Positions 1-7,642 of a stretch of 64,000 nt of DNA are shown here, piece after piece. Source of the stretch: Maribacter_C sp047345145 (GTDB taxonomy: Bacteria > Bacteroidota > Bacteroidia > Flavobacteriales > Flavobacteriaceae); NCBI RefSeq assembly GCF_047345145.1, contig NZ_JBLFER010000002.1, positions 806,001 through 870,000 on the forward strand. Direction: 5' to 3'. Numbering within the stretch: position 1 is the stretch's first letter; each line of letters starts with the position of its first letter. A program made the position numbers and the translations under genes. A model generated the notes under the pieces. That model did not search any database, had not been told where the DNA came from, and saw nothing but the letters and a program-made list of their open reading frames with translations.

Positions 1-1471
1 TTACACCTACGGAATTCACACAACTTTCTACAACGGCATCTAATGAGGTTTGTAGTTTCGCTTGATCAACATCATGCTGATACTGTCCAACTCCGATGGA
101 TTTAGCATCGATTTTCACCAATTCTGCTAAGGGATCAGCCAAGCGCCTTCCAATTGAAACTGAACCACGAACAGTTACATCATAATTCGGAAATTCATCT
201 CTTGCAATTTTAGAGGCAGAGTAAATAGAAGCTCCCGCCTCACTCACTACATAAACTTCGATAGGGTTTTTAAAGTGAATGCGTTTGACTAAGTGTTCAG
301 TCTCTCTCGAAGCGGTTCCGTTTCCGATGGCAATAGCTTCTATTTTATAAGCGTCACAAAGGGAGCTTATTTTTTTGATGGCCTCTGAACTTTTGCTTTG
401 AGGTGCATGTGGGTAAATGGTTTCATTGTGTTTTAATTCCCCTTGCGCATTTAGGCATACCACCTTACAGCCAGTTCGAAAACCAGGATCAATGGCTAGA
501 ATTCGTTTTTCCCCCAATGGTGCACCTAACAATAATTGTTTTAGGTTTTTAGAGAAAACAGTGATGGCTTCATCATCCGCTTTTTCTTTGGCATTTTTGA
601 GTAGTTCATTTGATAGCGATGGAAAAAGCAAACGTTTGTAGGCATCTTGTAGTGCTAACTTTATATGAGGCGTGCAGGAGGTATTCGATTTTAAGGTTCG
701 GTCTTCGATTTTTGAAATGATATAGTCATCATCGATTTCGACTTTAACCCGAATAAAGCCTTCGTTTTCAGCACGTAGAATGGCTAAAAAACGGTGTGAT
801 GGACAGCGTTTTAAAGCTTCGCTCCAATCAAAGTAGTCTCTGAATTTTTGTGCTTTTTCGCTTGTGCTGAGCGCAGTCGAAGCATCGTCTTTCTTTGTGC
901 CAATAACCTTGGTTATCAGCATGGCAGAGTGTTCTAATTGATTCCGAATTTGATTCCGGATAGAGATGCGTTCGTTCAGCCATTCCGCAATAATATGTCG
1001 TGCACCTTCCAATGCCTCATCTTCGTTTTGAACCTGCTCATTTAAATATTGGGAAGCTGCATACTCAATTTCATCATGATTTTGAGCCATGATGATTTTA
1101 GCTAAAGGTTCTAAGCCATTTTTTCTTGCGGTCTCTGCTTTAGTCTTTCGTTTTTTCTTGAAAGGAAGGTAGATGTCTTCTAGGGTAACTAAATCGTCTG
1201 CCTGTTGAATTTTGCTTTTTAGTTCATCAGTAAGCGCGTCTTGTTCTTCAATGGCTTTTAGAACAGCTAGTTTTCGCTTTTCTAATGCTTCAAATTGTGC
1301 TTTGAATTGAACAATCGTACCAATTTGCACTTCATCAAGGTTACCTGTTTTTTCCTTACGATACCTTGATATAAAGGGAATTGTACAATCTTGATCTAGG
1401 AGTTCGACTGTATTGATGATTCCTTTTTCTGGGAGTTGGGTGTATTTTGTTAGATATTTGAGTAAGACCAT
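1..1471 (-). CDS. tex: Tex family transcription accessory protein, 3' part cut off by window edge
   Basis: The product is a Tex-type nucleic-acid-binding protein, thought to act in transcription and RNA metabolism. From the ATG at 1471 the frame stays open to the window edge (490 codons). It begins MVLLKYLTKYTQLPEKG and carries the Tex N-terminal helical region, then the YqgF/RuvC-like domain with DPGFRTGCK, NGTASRETE and, near the edge, GVGQYQHDV. The helix-hairpin-helix and C-terminal S1 domains lie outside the window. Residues about 195-203 (ASTALSTS) are encoded by a copy of the palindromic repeat found elsewhere here, in reverse orientation. The family call is secure; the cellular role is known only loosely for the family. 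Confidence 0.95.
   Translation of the reverse strand, partial: MVLLKYLTKYTQLPEKGIINTVELLDQDCTIPFISRYRKEKTGNLDEVQIGTIVQFKAQFEALEKRKLAVLKAIEEQDALTDELKSKIQQADDLVTLEDIYLPFKKKRKTKAETARKNGLEPLAKIIMAQNHDEIEYAASQYLNEQVQNEDEALEGARHIIAEWLNERISIRNQIRNQLEHSAMLITKVIGTKKDDASTALSTSEKAQKFRDYFDWSEALKRCPSHRFLAILRAENEGFIRVKVEIDDDYIISKIEDRTLKSNTSCTPHIKLALQDAYKRLLFPSLSNELLKNAKEKADDEAITVFSKNLKQLLLGAPLGEKRILAIDPGFRTGCKVVCLNAQGELKHNETIYPHAPQSKSSEAIKKISSLCDAYKIEAIAIGNGTASRETEHLVKRIHFKNPIEVYVVSEAGASIYSASKIARDEFPNYDVTVRGSVSIGRRLADPLAELVKIDAKSIGVGQYQHDVDQAKLQTSLDAVVESCVNSVGV
864..884 (+). repeat. Palindromic-repeat copy inside tex
   Basis: The core CTGAGCGCAGTCGAAG at 867-882 matches the core of the intergenic element near 54.95 kb except for one base, and matches the element inside metG. 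In tex it is read from the opposite strand to the metG, mfd and mutB copies, giving the peptide ASTALSTS. The reading frame is not broken. Confidence 0.7.
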
Positions 1472-1544
1472 TTAATATTATTTTTTCAGATTCTTCAAAA
1501 TACTTTGAGGTGGAAGAATAAAGAATAGTTTATACTGTAGGATC

Positions 1545-2090
1545 CTACATAACAATATAATTTCCTTCATGTAATTCACTATATCCGCATAGATTGGCAA
1601 ATTCTAGAACTCTAGCTTGTGAAGAAGTGGTAGGTGCAGTTACAGGATTTGATATGGCAAATGGAGGAAAGGAAATCAAACCAGCTACAAAATAATCTGA
1701 AAAGTCAATACCTTTTTGTTTGAAGTCATTAATAGTTGAAGCTAATTGTTCAACTGCTTTTTTTCTATTAGTATTTCTTTTTTTTCTATTTAATGCCGCA
1801 TTGTTTGACCATGTTACCTCCTTAAGTTCAATAAACCAAACAACCTTTTTTTTTGTTATAAGGGCATCACATTTTTTAATATTGTCCGAAGTAATTAAAC
1901 AATCATCAATTGCAATAAAATCAATTATTTTTAAGTCGGAGTTTTCAATATAGCAAGTTGCATTAATTCTATCAGTTGTTGCGATACATTTGGCATTATT
2001 ATAATCATTTAAATAAAATGAAACACCAAATTCTTCATGACATAAATTGGTTTTGCAATGGGGATATGCTGATATAATTTTGTCAATCAT
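1545..2090 (-). CDS. PD-(D/E)XK nuclease-like protein, partner of the adjacent AAA ATPase
   Basis: I do not recognise a named family. The 181-residue protein shows the pattern of a PD-(D/E)XK nuclease fold: an acidic residue in CDALI (Asp75), a strand with E-x-K in WFIELKE (Glu88, Lys90), and a following helix with Gln (KAVEQLAS, Gln115). A glutamate pair near residue 19 could be the fold's first acidic residue. Its ATG overlaps the end of the upstream AAA ATPase gene by 8 bp, so the two are probably translationally coupled and work together. Both genes are visibly more A+T-rich than tex and metG on either side, which suggests acquisition. Nuclease activity is inferred from the motif only. 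Confidence 0.6.
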   Translation of the reverse strand: MIDKIISAYPHCKTNLCHEEFGVSFYLNDYNNAKCIATTDRINATCYIENSDLKIIDFIAIDDCLITSDNIKKCDALITKKKVVWFIELKEVTWSNNAALNRKKRNTNRKKAVEQLASTINDFKQKGIDFSDYFVAGLISFPPFAISNPVTAPTTSSQARVLEFANLCGYSELHEGNYIVM

Positions 2091-3405
2091 TAATAAGGGC
2101 TAACGTTCGAAAGTCATCCATAATAAAGTCTGTGACTTCATCTATTATGGTTTCTTCAATCAAATTATTTTCAGAATTGAAAATCTTATTTACAGAACCA
2201 TCTTTGACTTCATAAGCATTGAAATTTTCAGGTGTAATCCATGAACAATTCTCAATAATGGTGTTTGCTTTTTCAGAATTAATTTTACCTTTTGTATGAG
2301 CTAACAAAAGATTATTAACTGAAGCCAAAATGTAAGGACTATGGGTGGTAATGATTAAGTTTTTTGAAAGTACCTGTCTATTAGTCTCTAAACAATTTTT
2401 GACTAAATATTTAACTAAGTTGTATTGCGCCTCAGGATATAAATTAAGCTCTGGTTCTTCAACTACATAATTTAAATTGAGATAGTTAATATTTTGAATT
2501 GAATGTTCTATCAACAACACTAATGGCAGTAAGGTTTGAATTCCAGAAGCGGATTCTCTCAATAAAATTCTTTGTGTTTTGTTATGGTATATATAGGATG
2601 AGCCGTTAACTCTTTTAAAACGAAAACTTCCTAAAATATCAATATTTAAATCTTCTATTTCTTGGACAGCTTTTTCAAATTCTTGAATAGTTGTCAATAT
2701 GTGTTTTGGAATTTTGATGTCATTATTTATAAGGCCAGCAATATTAGGAGATAACAATGGAATCAATGACCTTTCCGCAGGTATATATAAAGAATCAAGA
2801 GGGCGAATATATTGAAAAGCCTTTTTAACAGGACTCATTAATAACTTATAGGAATCTAAACTGTCCTCCAACTTAAACAAACTTAGAATTTCATCGATAT
2901 ATTTATTATTATCTTTTGTTTCATCAAATATCTCCAAAATATTATCATGAAATCCAAATGAATCATCGTTGCCTAATTCGCGAAATAAAATTCTCTGTTT
3001 TCCATCTAATACAATGGCCGTTATCATTAGATTGATTACGACTTTAATTAGTTCATTTTTTTCCTTCTCCTTCTTCTTTTCCTTAATAGCGAAAAGTCTT
3101 TCTAAAAGGGAATCATAATCAAATTTTGTTTCCTTTTCTGAAGAATAATGATATCTAAAATATAGTGACTCGTATGTAATCAAAGTATTCTTTTTTAGAT
3201 ATGATTGAAGGTTGTATTTTTCCAACTCATTCTTAAGCTTAGTACTGTCGTTCTGCCTAAAGTTAAAGTCGTTCAAAATAGTAATTATTTTGGCTAAAGT
3301 ACTTTTACCACTAGCCTGTTTGCCAATGAAAATCATCATATCTTTTACATCGATTTTGGCTTCCTTTATAGGTCCAAAATTTTTAATATGTAAGGTTTCG
3401 GCCAT
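2083..3405 (-). CDS. AAA/ABC-type ATPase (AAA_15/OLD-like)
   Basis: This is a 440-residue ATPase of the SMC/ABC-like class used in many prokaryotic defence modules. Visible motifs are Walker A GKQASGKST (residues 28-36), an internal YIPAER motif (207-212), an ABC signature-like SASGIQ (285-290), Walker B VVEEPELNLYPEAQ (314-327) and the H-loop TTHSPYIL (353-360). A charged, probably coiled-coil insert lies at about 100-125. There is no transmembrane segment and no TOPRIM or HNH domain in the same chain, so any nuclease function must come from the coupled downstream gene. It lies between tex and metG as a two-gene insert. ATPase identity is firm; a role in phage defence is inference. Confidence 0.85.
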   Translation of the reverse strand: MAETLHIKNFGPIKEAKIDVKDMMIFIGKQASGKSTLAKIITILNDFNFRQNDSTKLKNELEKYNLQSYLKKNTLITYESLYFRYHYSSEKETKFDYDSLLERLFAIKEKKKEKEKNELIKVVINLMITAIVLDGKQRILFRELGNDDSFGFHDNILEIFDETKDNNKYIDEILSLFKLEDSLDSYKLLMSPVKKAFQYIRPLDSLYIPAERSLIPLLSPNIAGLINNDIKIPKHILTTIQEFEKAVQEIEDLNIDILGSFRFKRVNGSSYIYHNKTQRILLRESASGIQTLLPLVLLIEHSIQNINYLNLNYVVEEPELNLYPEAQYNLVKYLVKNCLETNRQVLSKNLIITTHSPYILASVNNLLLAHTKGKINSEKANTIIENCSWITPENFNAYEVKDGSVNKIFNSENNLIEETIIDEVTDFIMDDFRTLALIND

Positions 3406-3509
3406 TATTTTGTAATAGAAAAAGCAAAAGGTTTATCAAAAAATGAAAGATACATTAAATTATGAAAATTGTTAATCAAACGTATTCGATTATAGAAATA
3501 TATGCAATT

Positions 3510-5591
3510 TTAACTTATTCCTTCTCCATTCCCAACCCCTTCTTCATCAGGGTTAACAAAAACCAATTTGCCTTCCGCATTCTCCGTCATCAAAATCATG
3601 CCCTCACTTTCCACACCGCGCAAAGCCCGAGGCGCTAAGTTGACTAACACAGTTACTTTTCTGCCTACGATTTCTTCAGGAGTAAAACTCTCAGCAATAC
3701 CGGAAACAATCGTTCTTGTGTCTAAACCGGTATCTACTTTAAGCACTAAAAGTTTTTTGGCTTTTGCCATTTTTTCGGCTTCGACGATGGTGCCGACACG
3801 CATGTCTAATTTTGTAAAATCATCGAATTGTATGGTGTCTTTTTGTGGCATGAGTTCTTTGTTAGCGTTTTCGTTTGCTTTTTTGGTGGCTTCTAGTTTG
3901 TCTAGTTGGGCTTGTATTTCTTTGTCTTCTATTTTTCTGAAGAGGAGTTCGGCTTTGTTGATTTGGTGGGTTGGGGGGAGTAGGGTTTCTTTCGTTGCAA
4001 CATCTGCCCAGACAAGGCCTTCGACTGCGCTCAGGGTGACATTTAGAATTGATTTGAGTTTAGAACTTGTAAACGGTAAAAATGGTTCGCTTAAAACTGC
4101 CAATCCAGTTGCGATTTGAAGGGCTACGAACATGATGGTTTTTACACGCGCTTCATCTTCTTTGATGACTTTCCAAGGTTCTTCGTCGGCTAGGTATTTG
4201 TTTCCTAAGCGGGCTAGGTTCATTAATTCTTGACCGGCTTCCCGAAAACGGTAGCGGTCGATAGAGCTTGAAATGGTTTCTGGAAATTTTTTCAACGTCG
4301 CCAAAGTCTCCAAATCTACTTGTGAGAATTCCGAAGGACTTGGAACAACTCCTTCATAATATTTATTCGTCAAGACTACTACCCGATTGACAAAATTTCC
4401 AAAGATGGCTACTAGTTCACTGTTATTTCTAGCTTGAAAATCTTTCCAAGTGAAATCGTTGTCTTTGGTTTCTGGCGCATTTGCAGTTAAAGTGTATCGC
4501 AAGACATCTTGCATATCTGGGAATTCCTGTAAATACTCATGCAGCCAAACTGCCCAGTTTTTTGAAGTTGACAACTTATTTCCTTCCAGATTTAAAAATT
4601 CATTTGCTGGAACATTCTCTGGAAGTATATAATCTCCATGCGCTTTTAGAATTGCCGGGAAGATGATGCAATGGAATACGATATTATCCTTTCCTATGAA
4701 ATGAACCAGTTTCGTGTCATCGGACTTCCAATAGGGTTCCCAGTCTTTGCCTTCGCGTTCTGCCCATTCTTTGGTAGACGAAATATATCCGATAGGGGCA
4801 TCAAACCATACATACAATACTTTGCCTTCGCCACCTTCAACGGGTACAGGAATTCCCCAATCTAAATCTCGGGTTACAGCACGAGGGGCTAATCCGCCAT
4901 CAATCCATGATTTGCATTGCCCATAAACGTTGGGTTTCCAGTCGTTCTTATGTCCTTCTAATATCCATTTCCGAAGAAAGTCTTCATATCTATCCAAAGG
5001 AAGAAACCAATGTTTTGTTTCCTTCATGGTAGGAACCGCACCAGAAACCGTTGATTTCGGATTGATTAAATCCGTAGCATTTAAAGTAGAACCGCAATTT
5101 TCACATTGATCTCCATATGCCTCTTCATGTCCGCAATTGGGACAAGTACCCACTACAAATCGGTCCGCTAAAAACTGATCAGCTTCTTCATCGTATAGTT
5201 GCGCTGTAGTTTCTTCTATAAAATCACCTTGTTCGTGCAATTTTTTAAAAAAGTCTCCGGCAGTTTTATGGTGAATCTCTCGAGACGTTCGGGAGTAGTT
5301 ATCGAAAGTAATTCCGAAGTCTTGAAACGATTGGCGGATAATGCCATCATATTTATCGATAACTTCTTTGGGCGTAATACCTTCTTTTTTAGCTTTCATA
5401 GAGATGGCTACCCCATGCTCGTCACTTCCGCAAACGAAAGCAACATCGTTGCCTGTTAATCGCAAATACCGTGTATAAATATCCGCAGGCACATAAACTC
5501 CTGCCAGATGGCCGATGTGAATTGGTCCGTTAGTGTATGGTAGAGCGGCGGTTATCGTGTAACGCGCTGGAGAATTTTGGTTTTGAGCCAT
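3510..5591 (-). CDS. metG: Methionyl-tRNA synthetase
   Basis: The enzyme charges tRNA-Met with methionine in the cytoplasm. The 693-residue chain has the class I HIGH motif (HIGH at 25-28), a zinc knuckle with four cysteines (CPNC and CENC, about 148-166), a KLSTSK variant of KMSKS (about 338-343) and a C-terminal EMAP-II-like tRNA-binding domain (about 585-690). I chose the ATG at 5591 because the family starts just before ARYTITAALPYTNGPIH; the 25 codons upstream are non-conserved. Residues about 517-525 (NVTLSAVEG) are encoded by an inserted palindromic repeat between the helical anticodon-binding domain and the linker. The product is otherwise full length. Confidence 0.97.
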   Translation of the reverse strand: MAQNQNSPARYTITAALPYTNGPIHIGHLAGVYVPADIYTRYLRLTGNDVAFVCGSDEHGVAISMKAKKEGITPKEVIDKYDGIIRQSFQDFGITFDNYSRTSREIHHKTAGDFFKKLHEQGDFIEETTAQLYDEEADQFLADRFVVGTCPNCGHEEAYGDQCENCGSTLNATDLINPKSTVSGAVPTMKETKHWFLPLDRYEDFLRKWILEGHKNDWKPNVYGQCKSWIDGGLAPRAVTRDLDWGIPVPVEGGEGKVLYVWFDAPIGYISSTKEWAEREGKDWEPYWKSDDTKLVHFIGKDNIVFHCIIFPAILKAHGDYILPENVPANEFLNLEGNKLSTSKNWAVWLHEYLQEFPDMQDVLRYTLTANAPETKDNDFTWKDFQARNNSELVAIFGNFVNRVVVLTNKYYEGVVPSPSEFSQVDLETLATLKKFPETISSSIDRYRFREAGQELMNLARLGNKYLADEEPWKVIKEDEARVKTIMFVALQIATGLAVLSEPFLPFTSSKLKSILNVTLSAVEGLVWADVATKETLLPPTHQINKAELLFRKIEDKEIQAQLDKLEATKKANENANKELMPQKDTIQFDDFTKLDMRVGTIVEAEKMAKAKKLLVLKVDTGLDTRTIVSGIAESFTPEEIVGRKVTVLVNLAPRALRGVESEGMILMTENAEGKLVFVNPDEEGVGNGEGIS
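4018..4041 (-). repeat. In-frame palindromic-repeat copy inside metG
   Basis: On the coding strand the element reads TGTCACCCTGAGCGCAGTCGAAGG. Its core is identical to the tex copy and very close to the intergenic copy near 54.95 kb. It is translated in frame as VTLSAVEG without disrupting the gene. The GTC codon sets the same phase as in the mfd and mutB copies. Confidence 0.75.
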
Positions 5592-5734
5592 CAATCTAAT
5601 TTTGAGCAACAAAAATAGCATTTTTTGTTGCGGCGTCGCTACCAAAATATAAGGAAGTACAAACACAAAAGACCCTGATACAAATCAAGGTTAGTTCAAT
5701 CATCAATTTTGAATACTCAAAATAGGATTTCACT

Positions 5735-5775
5735 AAAAAAAGCCTCCGATGTATTGTGGGTACAATCGGAGGCTT
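5735..5775 (-). terminator. Rho-independent terminator of the DUF1800/DUF1501 operon
   Basis: The inverted repeat AGCCTCCGAT (5741-5750) pairs with ATCGGAGGCT (5765-5774) around a 14-nt loop. On the minus strand it is followed by a run of T (the A run at 5735-5741 on the plus strand). It sits about 140 bp past the stop of the DUF1501 gene, upstream of metG, so it should insulate metG. Confidence 0.85.
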
Positions 5776-5876
5776 AGCAAAAAGTGGGGGTAGATTTAGG
5801 GGACGAAATACGGACTCATAAATACTTATATCTTAAAATTCAAACACAAGCGTCAAATTCAAATTCAATTTTTTTT

Positions 5877-5911
5877 GCCAACTGCCAACTGCCAACTGCC
5901 AACTGCCAACT
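5877..5911. repeat. Tandem repeat, five copies of GCCAACT
   Basis: Five perfect, contiguous copies of the 7-mer GCCAACT occupy 35 bp. They begin two bases beyond the TAA stop of the DUF1501 gene on the minus strand. The unit length of 7 is not a multiple of 3 and the array is outside the coding sequence. Confidence 0.95.
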
Positions 5912-5913
5912 AT

Positions 5914-7635
5914 TTAAGCTACCATTACGGATTTCGCCATTTTTTGATTCTGAACATCAATACGATAAATATATTTTCCCGCTGCCAAATGCTGAGGCAT
6001 TCGCTCACGAATATTAATCTCTACCTGACCTTCAAGCATCATTTCATTAAAGACGGTACCTACTTGTTGTCCTAAAATATTGAACAATTGAATGTCAACA
6101 TGTGCACTAAAGGGCATCTCTAAATAGATATGTGGATTCTCATCGGTTGGATAGAAAGGCTTGTGAACAATAGCATTAAGCAAATTAGGATCATAAGGCG
6201 TAGGTTCTGTAGGTTCGCCTCCAGGTGTAGTTACTTCTCCATCATTATAAACAATATCTGGAAAATCGACGCCACTACAATTAAATCCGAGATTGACAGG
6301 TTTATAGGTGTTCTGCGCAAAATAGATATGTTGCTCCACTAAGGGTATGGGAACACACAGCCATTCAGCTAGCACGGTAGCATATAGATCTCTAAAGTCC
6401 ATAGTGTACTCCAAGTTTCCTCGATTATCAGGCTGGTCTAGAATAGGATGTTCTCCAACAAAAGCACTTCCGTTTAATCCTGCTCCGAAGAACAACGTGG
6501 GTGCCGCTTTACCATGATCGGTACCTTCTGAGCCGTTTTCAAAAATTCGTCTTCCGAACTCTGAAAAGGTCATACTCAATACTTTCTCATCTTGTTCGGT
6601 AAAGGACAAGTCATCATAAAAGTTATCAATAGCAACTGATAGATTAGTCATTAAACGCTCATGCGCTAGAGGTTGGTTACCATGAGTGTCAAAACCACCC
6701 ATGGAAATCATATATACTTTGGTGCCTAAATTACCCTTGATTAGTCGTGCTAACAAAGCCATTTGACGGGCAAAATAGTTGTCTTGATATTCTACATCAT
6801 TTTTAGAATTCATGTAAGCTTCATGGATCTTACCAGCATAATCATTGGTAACATTTGATACACCTCTTAAATACTTGATTTGATCTCCGTACATACAGGT
6901 ATCATCAATTTCATCAACTGAATATGGATAGCCACTTCCAGCAATTTGTTCAAGTTGCTCTAGATTGTTTGTTACAAAGGCATAATTGGTTTCTTCACCT
7001 TCAAAAACCAAACTACCATAGTTTCCGATTTGAATTGCTGCAGGACCTTCAGGTCTGCTACCTGGTAAATCTGACAGATAGTCTGGAAAGCAATGCTCAA
7101 AGTGTCGTCCCATCCATCCTGTATTTAGTCCATCGAAACCCGTAGTTTCTAAATCGGTATTGGCAAAAATGTCAGAGCCTGTGAAATGAGATAGACTTTG
7201 ATTTTGGTATCCAACACCATGAACTGCTTTAAATCGACCCTCTCCCCACATTGGTTGTAAGGCTCCCATGTACGATGGCACACCAAAGTCATCAGTAAGT
7301 TTCAAAACTTTACTTTCTGGAATATAGATATTAGGTCTCGCATTGGCGTAAGAATCGAATTGTTCAATTGGAATAACAGTACTCAGGCCATCATTACCAC
7401 CAGACAAACGAATTAAAATTAAAATATTATCGGTTTCTGTGTCAGCTATAGCAGAAGTTAAAGCTGAAGGAGCAGAAGCACTAAGTAAGTTACTGCCTAA
7501 CATCATTGAACCTGAGCCAGCTATACCTAAGGCTTGAATAAATGAACGTCTACTCCATTGAGTATGTTCGGTATCGTGGCCTTCATGTTCGAGACCTTTG
7601 TATGGGTTTAAATCTTTATCGTGAGTATCGCACAT
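5914..7635 (-). CDS. DUF1501 family secreted protein with T9SS sorting domain
   Basis: The 573-residue protein has a twin-arginine-like signal (SRRSFIQALGIAG, about 28-40) followed by a hydrophobic stretch, then the DUF1501 domain, a relative of the alkaline phosphatase/sulfatase fold (LIRLSGGNDGLST, HFTGSDIF, GGFDTHGNQ, EFGRRIFENGSEGTDHG). The last ~85 residues form a T9SS type A C-terminal domain (LFNILGQQV, GKYIYRI, ending MAKSVMVA), so it should be exported and anchored or released at the cell surface. It follows the DUF1800 gene by 7 bp; these two families occur together in many bacteria, with unknown biochemical function. Confidence 0.9.
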   Translation of the reverse strand: MCDTHDKDLNPYKGLEHEGHDTEHTQWSRRSFIQALGIAGSGSMMLGSNLLSASAPSALTSAIADTETDNILILIRLSGGNDGLSTVIPIEQFDSYANARPNIYIPESKVLKLTDDFGVPSYMGALQPMWGEGRFKAVHGVGYQNQSLSHFTGSDIFANTDLETTGFDGLNTGWMGRHFEHCFPDYLSDLPGSRPEGPAAIQIGNYGSLVFEGEETNYAFVTNNLEQLEQIAGSGYPYSVDEIDDTCMYGDQIKYLRGVSNVTNDYAGKIHEAYMNSKNDVEYQDNYFARQMALLARLIKGNLGTKVYMISMGGFDTHGNQPLAHERLMTNLSVAIDNFYDDLSFTEQDEKVLSMTFSEFGRRIFENGSEGTDHGKAAPTLFFGAGLNGSAFVGEHPILDQPDNRGNLEYTMDFRDLYATVLAEWLCVPIPLVEQHIYFAQNTYKPVNLGFNCSGVDFPDIVYNDGEVTTPGGEPTEPTPYDPNLLNAIVHKPFYPTDENPHIYLEMPFSAHVDIQLFNILGQQVGTVFNEMMLEGQVEINIRERMPQHLAAGKYIYRIDVQNQKMAKSVMVA

Positions 7636-7642
7636 AGTAGGT

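Larger units (their letters stand above)
5592..5913. other. Non-coding spacer between metG and the DUF1501 gene
   Basis: This 322-bp stretch holds no credible gene. From left to right it contains the metG 5' flank, a strong hairpin terminator (5735-5775), an A+T-rich segment with AAATTCAA-type repeats (about 5836-5870) similar to spacers near 37.65 and 58.05 kb, and a five-copy 7-bp tandem repeat ending two bases from the stop of the next gene. Confidence 0.8.

Noticed and set aside
3568..4119. Long open frame (183 codons) on the plus strand within metG
   Set aside because: It is antisense to a well-conserved gene and its translation has no recognisable domain.
5877..5911. CRISPR-like array
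   Set aside because: The unit is only 7 bp and copies are contiguous without spacers; no cas genes in the window.
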